DNA of 64,000 nucleotides from Protonemura montana (Eukaryota; Arthropoda; Insecta; Plecoptera; Nemouridae), in the NCBI GenBank assembly GCA_947568835.1, contig OX387609.1, positions 2,112,001 through 2,176,000 on the forward strand, written 5' to 3'. Position numbers and translations under genes: made by a program. The notes below the pieces were generated by a model that saw only the letters and a program-made list of their open reading frames with translations, did not search any database and was not told where the DNA came from. Positions 37,501 to 49,500 of the stretch are shown piece by piece. The stretch's first letter is position 1; each line of letters opens with the position of its first letter.

Positions 37501-40500
37501 CAATATCCAACCTCGTGGCACTTTATTTGCATTACTAAAATATACAAATATTTTTTTAAAATAGGAGTTAGTGTTTTATGTCCAGTTTTTAACTGTGATT
37601 TCAACGATACACGATACCGTGAGCGGTGTTTGTGAAATATTATATTTCACCGGTTTTTACCTTGGCAATCCTTCCAACTGAACAATCTCAGTTCCGTGGC
37701 TTCCGTCAATCCGAGATGTGCAATCCGATCTTAAGACAAGCGAAGTCACCGGATTGTTTCAGATGGTGCCATCGATTGGCGGTCACCAATAGAGACCCAC
37801 GATTTCCTTGCCGACCACCCCTTCGCGATTGTCGTGAGCCATAAGCAGGTGGACACCGTCATATTTCTAGGCAGATTCTCAGGGTAGCAGAATCTAAAAG
37901 TACAATAAACTCAGTGTTCATATTCTGATTTAATTTCTGATAACAGCTTACTATTTTTAGATATTAAGTGTCTCTTTGCACGACTCGAAAGACAAATATT
38001 TGTATTTGAAAGCGGCTGTAAACGGTTTATTTGTTAAATAAACAAGATACCGATTGAAACTTAGATAGTACTGATAGATTATTTATAACTAATCAATAAG
38101 TATCAGAGGTAAAAATAATATAATCATATTAAATCAGCAAGCATATAAAAAATGCAGAGAATTAAATTGGCCATCGCTATTGGGATGTAAATGTTTCCAG
38201 CTGCTGTCATTGGGACATCGAATCATCATTGGAGGCTTCAATGAAACTAGCATTGAATGAACTTATAATGTTTTAAACCCTGGACGGTTTTAGGTTACAG
38301 GATGAACCTTGTAAAAACTAAGGTTAGACAACAATAATATTGCCCATTCAGTTTCGCCAAGTCGCAATACTACCCTGACTAAGGTTGTGCCAGACATGTC
38401 AAGCTTTTTTGCCGATTCCAAACTGGTTCGGTGGCTAGCCCAGGTCACGGCGCCTTGCCAAAGGTATCTTGTCGGTATGTGGCATATTGATGAAAAAGCT
38501 GACTGCATTCTTGAACCTCGCCCCACCCTGACAGAGTGGAACCGGTGCCGAACGTGGCCTTCAAAATCACTTTCTTATCTAGAAGTCATAGAACGGACTT
38601 TATAAAGTTTGCCTTACCTAAATGTGTGGACACGGTGTTAGAAGCATGTCTTTCAAGGAAAACTTTCAAGCGAGTTAGGACCACATGCCCAAGGAAAGAA
38701 ATTATTTTGATAGTTTAACAAAATTTTGCAACCCCTAGGGTTGCAAACTGTGAGCACTTTCAACGTAATGAAAAATGTGCGGTCCCTCGTAAGATTGCCA
38801 ATTTTTGCGAAAGTTTCGTTAGATGTCTCTGCCATGCTGATAATCTAGTATTATAACATATTAACACGAGCAAGTTGGGCGGATAGACTGTATTACCGAG
38901 GACCTGCGTTCGGTACCTAGACTTCGTCACATCGTGCAAAATAAATACATGTCTAACTGTAATAAACATTGTACTGATGTAATAAAGTTATTGGCATGAA
39001 CCATGATTAACAATTGCATGTTTAACGTGTACTAACCGTCTTAACCACTTGTTAAACTAACACAAACCTGACTGTCCTATTGATTAATGTCAAAGAAAAC
39101 TGAAATTACTAAATTACTGTCTGCTTATGCGTGGAAATGGCCAAAGTAATTAGCAGCTTTGTTATTGTAGAGGGATGGAACGCTAAATGGTAGATATGCT
39201 AATCTATGTTTGAATCGAATTAAGAATTTAGAGCTGTAGGTAGACATAGAACATAACCTTTCTCTTGTACATGCGTACATAAAAACATCACAAATATAAG
39301 GCAAGTATATCGTGTTAACAGACAGTTTATATTTGTATCAATTATTGAGGTAAGCTTATTGAAAAAAAATTAGACACGAAGCAGTCTACAAAAAAAAATC
39401 TGCAAGAAATAACCAAATTACATTTATTTCAAAATTACCACGACTCTTCGTATTTTTTCTTTGTTATATGACCGATCAGTATGTTTAGCGAAGGCAGTTG
39501 AACATTTGGTAAAATCTATTATTCCACGCGGTATAAAAGTCCAAGTCTAGTAGGGCTTCAAGACTGTATAGTACTTGAACTTGAACTTGGGCTTGGGCTT
39601 GGACTTGGACTTGAACTTGGGCTTGGACTTGGACTTGGTCTTGAACTTGAATTTGGACTTCTCAAGGACATGGTCTGACCGGCATGGATGAATGTTTCAG
39701 GGATGAACTTCATGCTAACAAGTATGCCGCTTATGCCAGCTCAGCCCAAAGTTTTCAAAGCCGACCACCCATTTGTGTTCGTCCTGATCAACCGGGCCTC
39801 GAAGGCCATACTTTTCATGGGTCGGCTCGCCACTGCATAACAGCACCAAAATACCAACTTTTATTTTAAATAATCTTCATTATTTCACTTATTTTAACAT
39901 ATCTACACAATTATCTTAGATATTTACTTTATAGAATTATTACAATTAACCCTTTTGCTGATTAAGCAATGCATAAAATAAAATATTCGGAACATATATA
40001 TTTTTGTTGTTGTTAAATTACCCTCACGCAGGCCCAGAAACACATTTTTAAGTCCTTTTCCGGTGCCGTTAGACCAGTGCCTAATGCCAAATCAATGCGT
40101 CGTTAAACCAAAAAAGGCAAATAAGATCATCGTGATGATATTCCATGATTAAATGCCATGCTAAAATCGCAAACCATCGATTCATACTTATTCGGAAAAC
40201 TTATTTCTTAAGTTACCGTTCGTCCATTGCGCCTCGGTCCAATTGGTCGGTCTTTCTTGACAACTCCATTTACTTTTAGAGGCTGTTCGGTTTCGTTTTA
40301 TTTATCATTCTTCGATACTCATTAAGCGAATCGCCTTGAAAATAAGAAATTCCTCCACCAATCCTGGGGCTGCTAAAATCTAGCTGAATTCAAAACTAAT
40401 CACTAGCGACACTAGCGGCATGTTTCTAACGGGCATGCAACTGGATATCTAACTCGCGCAATGAAGCTTCACCTGCTTTGCTGTCGCCCAACCGTCCAGC

Positions 40501-43500
40501 GATATTAAAGAAGTACAGTGCAACTGAAATCTTTCTGCAGGGATAACAGTTGTCCGGTTGAGCGCACCACGCCGACTACTGATGGTCAAGGTCGACCATC
40601 CATTCGTGTTCTTTTTGCGTCATCGGGAGTCTGGTTTGGTGCTCTTTATGGGAAGATTCGTCAACTAAACCTGACAATACCTAACAATACCTACACAATA
40701 CAATGGACTGCCAAATATGACTAAATTTGCTGAATTTGAATCGGGATAATATTTTTAATTGGGCTTGTCGCTCAAGCAAAGTTGTGCCAAACATATGTAA
40801 TATACATATATATATATATCGTATCTTCTTAAATTATCTCTAATTTCTTGATGTACACTAGCACCAAATGTACAGTGTACATCCCACACACTGGCACCAA
40901 ATGTACACTGAACATCCCACACACTGGTACCAAATGTACACTGAACATCCCACCCACTGGCACCAAATGTACACTGAACATCCCACCCACTGGCACCAAA
41001 TGTACACTGAACATACCACCCACTGGCACCAAATGTACACTGAACATCCCACCCACTGGCACCAAATGTACACTGAACATCCCACACACTGGTACCAATT
41101 GTACACTGAACATCCCACCCACTAGCACCAAATGTACAGTGAACATCCCACACGCTGGCACCAAATGTACAGTGAACATCCCACACACTGGCACCAAATG
41201 TACACTGAACATCCCACCCACTAGCACCAAATTTACACTGAACATCCCACACACTGGCACCAAATGTACACTGAACATCCCACCCACTGGTACCAAATGT
41301 ACACTGAACATCCCACACACTGGCACCAAATGTACAGTGAACATCCCACCCACTGGCACCAAATGTACAGTGAACATCCCACCCACTAGCACCAAATGTA
41401 CACTGAACATCCCACACACTAGCACCAAATGTACACTGAACATCCCACACGCTGGCACCAAATCTACACTGAACATCCCACACACTGGCACCAAATGTAC
41501 ACTGAACATCCCACCCACTGGCACCAAATGTACACTGAACATCCCACCCACTAGCACCAAATGTACACTGAACATCCCACACACTGGCACCAAATGTACA
41601 CTGAACATCCCACCCACTGGTACCAAATGTACACTGAACATCCCACACACTGGCACCAAATGTACAATGAACATCCCACCCACTGGCACCAAATGTACAG
41701 TGAACATCCCACCCACTAGCACCAAATGTACAGTGAACATCCCACACACTGACACCAAATGTACACTGAACATCCCACACACTAGCACCAAATGTACACT
41801 GAACATCCCACACACTGGCACCAAATGTACACTGAACATCCCACACGCTGGCACCAAATGTACAGTGAACATCCCACCCACTAACACCAAATGTACACTG
41901 AACATCCCACACACTGGCACCAAATCTACACTGAACATCCCACACACTGGCACCAAATGTACAGTGAACATCCCACACACTGGTACCAAATGTTCAGTGA
42001 AGATCTAAATTGTCAAATAACCTGGATAGAGCATAGGATACAGTTAGATGATCTCAAATAACCTGGATAGAGCATAGGATCCAGCCAGCTGATCTCAAAT
42101 AACCTGGATAGAGCATGGGGTCCAGTCTGATGGCCAAAATTAAAGTCAGGAAATTCATTGCCTGACAGGTAGGAATTGAATCCGAGGTGTCTCTATGATA
42201 TTAATGCTTATTTCAGATGTTTTAAAACATTTTTTTTGTACTAATTTAGGCTTTTTGAGAGAACTCATAATCAGGGACTCTCAAGATGGCGGCTTTTGCT
42301 TCAAAGTGTCTCTATGGCAACCACTATCCAGATTATTTGAAATCAATGGTATCTTCAAGACCTACCACGAATGGTTTGAAGTACTTACTCACGGCTTGGT
42401 GGATGTTTCAGGGATGGTCATGGTGCTCTGTAGCGTGCAATTATCGCCGCCGCCGCCCAAGGTGTTCAAGGCTGACCATCCTTTCGTGTTTTTGTTGAGC
42501 CAGCGTACGACGCGCTCTGTGCTTTTCATGGGGAAGCTTGTCGATGCTTGATAGAAACATGTACATCTTTAATCTGGCTCTATACACCAATAAATCGGCT
42601 TTGCACATAAATATCGCATGATTTATTGTAATTTTACCAGATCTCTTTGGGTCAGATTGACTTAAAGTCGATTTCACCAGCGCCGTTTCGGGGTGATTTT
42701 AACCGGTGGAGTAATTTGCTTTCAAACGATTAGATTTTAAAAATTGCATACTTAAAATCTAAACAACACGCGATAAAAAAAGAAAAAAAAAGTTAAACAC
42801 AATGTGTTTGCTTCGAAAGCACATATAAAAAAAAAAACATGTTATGTTGTAATCCCACCCACTGACATCAATTGTAAAGTTTCTATCCCACCCTGTGGCA
42901 CCAAATGTACAGTGAACATCCCACCCACTTGAATATTTGTTGACTTGTATATGCAAACAAAATATCAATGGGTCTTCTTACTTTGACCTTTAAATGACAG
43001 TCTAAAATTTAAACCCTATCCTTCGAGCTTCAAATATTAACCAGCGATTAGGGCAAAGAGAAAATATTGACGGCTGCTAAATCTATGTTTTTTTATGTGA
43101 CAGACGTTGGTGAAATCGGCCCGTTCATTGATATTGTTCTCTCTTGACTTAACAAACTCTTGTGGCACCGGAAGCATTGTTGCATATTGATAGATTATCT
43201 GTCAATCTAACAATTTTTCTTTTCTCTTCTAACGAAGCTAATCATAATTCTTTCATTTTAATTGATGGTCGTTCCCACTTTCTCACACTTTCCCCATTAT
43301 CCTTTACAAACAACCTCGTCTTTCCAATCACTCTTATGAATTATTATGTCACTTTCATTATGAACAAACTTATTGTTTGTCAATACCAACATGGTTTTAC
43401 GAACATGGGTGCAAATTTGATCTTATGGGTGGCTGTTATTACCGTGTATATGCATGTCCTGAAAATGTTGGTATTGTAACTTACAAGCTATGAAGAAGCC

Positions 43501-46500
43501 TCAAAACAATCAGAAAATTCTGTTATTTTATTCTAAGAGATGTTGGGTGGCATGCAATATTCTGAGCCTGGGAAATTAATTGCTATTGGGAGGCTCAGAA
43601 ACTTATCTCCCAGATATTTGAGATAAGTTCCCAGATTTTATCATTGATTCCAATTTATTGAAATGAATAATTTATTCTTATTTATCTGGAAGAATGTTCT
43701 AATATGTCCACTTAGCGAGATTTGGTTTAAGTAAGACTATTTGAAATGGGTTTTGAATGCTAAGTAAAGAACAACTAAATTTCCCGACGTTTCGTAATAT
43801 GAACTAGTTACTTCTTCAAGGGTTAGAGCAGTCCTTGATAAAGTAACAGGTACAAGTTACGAAACTTTGGGAAATTTAGTTATCCTTTACTTAGCATTCA
43901 AAACCCAGTTGAAATAGTTTTTGTTAAAACTAGTGCTAAGGATAAATCAAGTAGACATGAGTCTAAAAACTATCATAGAGATTTGGTTTGTTTCTGTATT
44001 GGCATTGGCATGGTAAATGAGGTGGGTGCTACTAAAAAAAATGTTTGGTTAAAATTTATAACCGTTGTAACGGATTCACAATGCAGTGCATTTAAAAAAC
44101 GGGATCGCTTTGGAACACGCATGGTCAGACACTTTGAATGTCGATGAAATGCTTATAATATTAAGTGAATTTCTAAAAACAGTTCTTCGAATATGAACAA
44201 AAGTTGCCAAAAGTCAAGTTGCTGTTCCAGGAATGACTTTTGTGCCCCGAAGTTTCGTGGTTACGCCGCCTGCCAAGCAGTTTGTGGCCAATCACCCGTT
44301 CATCCTTGTTTTGATCGAGAGGAAAAGCAAGGCAGTCATTTTCTTTGGCCGCGTAAACAAAACGCGCGGGAAGAGACGCTCGCAAACGGTATGTCGATAC
44401 AGGGAATCCCAAAAACTCAGATGCATCAATCGGTATTTTGTCAAACTTTATCACTGAAACATTGTCAGGATTGATTGATTGGGCTTCGCTGTCGAGCAAA
44501 ATGCTTTTAATTGCAATTATATTTCTTGATTGAAATTGATGAGGATAGTTAAGTGAGTTGGCAACAAAGCTTAGATGGTCGAGTCGAGACGAGTTGAAAT
44601 GTTAACACCTGACAAGATGGACATGAATCGAGCAAGGAACCTTTTAATAGGCGTTTGAAACATTTTACCGTAATCTACCTGAGTTTTTGGGCCGTACTAT
44701 GTACCTGCATCGATGCCTTGGGGAAAACCAATGATATTGTCTCAAAAAACCTATTGATTTCAGTTTTCTAGCATGGATGACGGCTATCGGCTGAATGTGT
44801 CACATAAATATATGCTTCGCCGTTGGTTTTGTTTATAACAAACAATATGTTGCAAACGCATGGACTTTTGCTTCTAAGAAAACGATTTTGTGAACTGATA
44901 TCCGAGAGCAGCACAATTTGCTTTTGTTTGTATATTGCTTTCACAAACAGAAGCTTGTTGCTCTAAAAATGTGAAATCTTACAACAAAATCCAACGCGGC
45001 TTCTTTGCATGAAACTTTCAATGGGAGATTTTTTTCCAATGATTTTTGTCAATTTTACCACACACAGTTTTGGGTAGAAACTTTTAAGTGGTTTTCAATT
45101 TTTGGTTTAATAAACATGAAATGAAATGAAATTCATGTTCAAAATAACTAATGCACGTCGATTACAAAGATAAGACTTGGCACGCTTTTGGTTTTTTTTT
45201 GCCACTGCAAATAAAAGTCACCCTCTCGTGTTGCAGGGGTGATTATGAGGAAGAAAATGGCCAGAGTTAATTTCCCCGAAGAACCAAAAGTTTTCAAAGC
45301 TGACCATCCGTTCCTGTTTGTTCTTCGTGAGGGAAGAACGCACTCTGTTCTTTTCATGGGTCGCGTTTCTGAAGTCGCAACGACATAAAGGAATAATTAT
45401 GATATTTACAGTTAATTCACCGCTGCAATTAGTGTTGTTACATATGTAAAAACACACATTAAATACACTGCTGTTCCTAAACGTTTAGAAAAATATATTA
45501 TTTTATGAGCATGCCTAAAAGCGAAAACCTAAAATAATCCAGACACATCCAATGGAGGTTAAATTAACGAAGCAAAATAACTGACAGGACCTGCCAATGC
45601 ATTGGTATGCATTAATATAAAGCAAGCTAATCTCTGTTAATTGTGGACAGATGGCCCGCATCTTCACTTTGTTTTGAATTCATACTCTATTTTTTTCACC
45701 TAGCAGTCGATGCATTTTAGCCATTAAAATTGAATACAATCTGGATTTTCAATTAAAAGTAGAAAGTGTAGACTATTCATTCACATTGAGTCGTAAGAAT
45801 ACTAATCTGTTTGGCCATGTCGATTTCGTGCAGCATCGCTAGGTTTTTCTTTATTCCTTATATCTTCTACAACCCTGATATCTTTTGTATCCCTGATATC
45901 TTCTACAACCCTGGTATCTTCTGTAACCTTGACATCTTCTGAATCCCTGATACCTTATGAATCCCTACCCGAATGGGTTTGTTTCTTCTCTAGAAGAGTT
46001 CGGGCGCAACTGCTGGCTGCCGGCATACCTTCGGGACGTTAGTGTAATCGTTGATCGTCCTTTCATGTTCCTTTTACTGGAGAAGCGATTCGACAGCGTT
46101 GTTTTCGCCGGACGTTTGTGCTGCTAGCATAATGAGAAGAGGGGAGTGATGCCGAAACGACATAAGACTGTTAGTTGAGAGCGATTTATTTTATTTACAA
46201 TAAAGTTTGAAAATAATAGACTACAAACCAACATCATATCATGCATACCAATAAAATATTACCACGGACCCATTATCTTCATTTCCTGTCATCTTCGAAG
46301 GTTTTTTTATAACTTATCTTATGGCTACATTTTGCCAGGTACATATTACTTGTACCATTCAGTGCTCCTTCCACTACAACTATAATAGCCTCGAAAAGCG
46401 AGACTCCCAAAATCAATAACTAATGAAAGGCTAACGATTTCCATGTATTAAATGGTTTGTCGTGTTGGAAACACTGGTTCTCGAGAGATCACCAAAGTTA

Positions 46501-49500
46501 AGCAACTCTGCGCTGGGTCAGGTATTGGATGGGTGACCGTCATACACATGACCAGTTCTGTTCGGGAGAGAGGTTGGAGGGATGAAAGTTAAGCAACACT
46601 ACGCTGGGTCAGGTATTGGATGGGTGACTATCATACACATGACCAGTTCTGTTTGGGAGAGAGGTTGGAGGGATGAAAGTTAAGCAACACTGCGCTGGGT
46701 CAGGTATTGGATGGGTGACCATCATACACATGACCAGTTCTGTTCGGGAGAGAGGTTGGAGGGTTGAAAGTTAAGCAACACTGCGCTGGGTCAGGTATTG
46801 GATGGGTGACCATCATACACATGACCAGTTCTGTTCGGGAGAGAGGTTGGAGGGATGAAAGTTAAGTAACACTGCGCTGGGTCAGGTATTGGATGGGTGA
46901 CCATCATACACATGACCAGTTCTGTTCGGGAGAGAGGTTGGAAGGATGAAAGTTAGTACAGCAACTTCCCTCGCCTTGCTTATCAACCTCTCGACAGCAT
47001 GGATTTGTGGAGGAATCCTGTTCGCGTTGTACCGTCCTTCGGAAGGGACGTTAAACCGATGATCCCTTTGGTGCTCTTTGACAGATGTTTTCCCTCTTGC
47101 CTTCTAGCCTAGGCTAGGTTCATCACCACCCATTCATTATCCGACGCCGTTAGACCAGCGCCGCATGGCCATTTGTCAAAACAGCGTGTCGTTAAACACC
47201 ACATATCAATATTTCTCAAATTTCAGACTTTGATAGTTAACCATACTTTGGTATGTTATAGCTGTAGTTATGTGCTACCCTACGGCATTTTTTGCAAGAC
47301 CAGCAACGCCAGTCTTCAGAGCAGACCATCCGTTCTTTTTCATGATTCTTGAGAAGTCCACTTTGATAGTCTTGTTCTTTAGCTATCACTCGTGGTAGCT
47401 AAACCTTGCAACTATTCGCGGAGATTCTTACATATTGAAAATGTATTTTTTTCCCCTTTGCAATGTTTTTATACCCTCGTGCTTGAACCTTGTCTTCAGC
47501 TTCAATAATTTCGCCTTTAGTGCTGATGATCGCTTTTTGTGTATCTATTTCACTGGATGTCACTCTCGTTAAACGAAAGTAGACAATATTGAATATCGCT
47601 TTATTTTCGCGTCAACCAACAGACTCAACTGATTAAAATGTTGACCAATAGAATTGAACACAGATCCTCCTAAATTCCGCTTGTTAACTTGAAAATCCAA
47701 TGTACCTGAGTTTTTTTTGACGTTCTATGCATCTTTTGTTCAGATTCTACTGACAATATTTTTGAATTTGAGGGCTTTTCGCTTTTAAACAAGCTTTTTA
47801 TGCAACGCTTCGCTTGTTTTCCGTGGTACGTACCTACGTATTGGGCAAGTCTGGTTGGTGCAAAGGTTCGTGTACATGTTTTGATATGTTCTAGCTGTAA
47901 CCATGATGCCATATTCTGCCATGGTTATGCCAAGGAAGCCAGCGGTCTTCAAGGCAGACCATCCGTTTCAATTCCTGATCCGTGACAAGTTCACTTCGAC
48001 GGTGTTGTTTGTTGGACGTCACTCCCAATAGTCAGAGGTAGAATACCTGCTAGCATTGCACTCAACTTGCCTTTCTTCCCGCCTTTACGATGTTCTAGTC
48101 TTTGCCGGTTTCGGGTGTACGTCTTGGGTTAAACCGGCTGATCCGAAAGTCTTTCGAGCTGACCACGCATTTATTTTCATGATTGTCGACAATTCTTCGA
48201 CTTCCGTGTTGTTTTTTGGACGCTGTTCTTCTCTAGAATTTAAGGTATATATTTTTTATACCATAAACGCCTGTCAAATAGCACCATAGGGAACCACCGG
48301 CTTAGAGTTCCTTTTCAAAGGACGGTACAACGCAAACAACGGGATTCCTCTACAAATCCATGCTGTCGAGAGGTTGATAAGCAAGGCGAGTGAAACTAAC
48401 TTTCATCCCTCCAGCCTCTCTCCCGAACAGAACTGGACATATTATTTTTCCTTTAAAGATTCCAGACATAATCATAGGTCGCTACTCAGTACCAATTGTG
48501 TGGACCTACCGAGTTGGCCGCCCATTTCTTTTCATAATCGCCATCAAATTAACTTCATCTGCGTTATTTTTCGGTCGGCTCGAACCTCTAAATTGCGGTA
48601 GTACGTCCCGGATTTCCGCAGATTACCACAATATGTCAACACACTCTCTGGGACAGAGGTTAAGTTTAAATTTGGAGTTCAAAGTCGATCAGCCGATCTC
48701 AGACGGTGTTTACAATTTTTAATTTTCTTTGGTGATAACAACTTTAACCTAAAATGTATTGGGCTTCGCTTAAACTGTGCTTCGTGGATTCGTCCCCCGT
48801 ATAATTTTGTTAACTTTGCTCTCAAGAGGTGCAAGTGACCTATCAAAATTATCCTGTTTTCTTAACTGTGTCGAATTTCCAATTGTCCTTCTCACTCTAA
48901 ATGACACATTTTCTATTTCCCTTCCGTTCCAGCTGTAATCATGATGGAGTTTTGCTGCATGCCGATTTCGTGGCTGTTCAAAGCTGACCACCCGTTTTTG
49001 TATATGATCACGATCAAGTCATCGTCTTCTGCATTGTTTTTCGGGCGCTTCTCTCATTAAGGTAGCCCAAGATTGCCATATTTTCCAATCGTCCACGCCA
49101 TGATCTTTCCTGTCGTTCGATTCCTCGCTATAAGCTCTAGATGACTCTACATTTTACGACTCAGTGTTTTTATTCTTAATTACCGCCAACTCGCCTTTCA
49201 CTGTTCTTTTTTTGCTTCTGGCACTCACCAAGCAGGTAAGGTAGTACCAAGAAAATGAATTTCTAGCAGTCCCCTTTACACAACCTTTACATAACCCTTT
49301 ACAACAGACAAAGCTTACATGATTAGACTTAACCATCCAGGTGGGGAGTTCCAGGTGGCTTAAATTCAGTGAGACCGAGTAAGCAATGCACTGCGAGTAG
49401 CACAAAAAGGTCTCTACGATCAACACTAGACCAAATTTTGAACAATGCCATCTGTCAGAGGAGGTCTACACTGTTTCCGGGGAATGCTGTTATTCTTAAC

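Noticed and set aside
38387..38605. Possible further serpin terminal exon between E4 and E5
   Set aside because: No D-H-P-F-like strand, no L-F-x-G-R end and no acceptor that would keep the hinge frame.
40755..42008. Open frames of 386-407 codons on both strands
   Set aside because: They are produced by a 33-bp tandem repeat without stops. Overlapping frames on both strands are equally open, there is no splice or start context, and the peptides are only 11-residue repeats.
46454..46948. 5S rRNA gene cluster
   Set aside because: Only the middle of 5S (control region) is present, repeated every 91 bp and joined to a SINE body. The 5' and 3' thirds that form helix I are missing.
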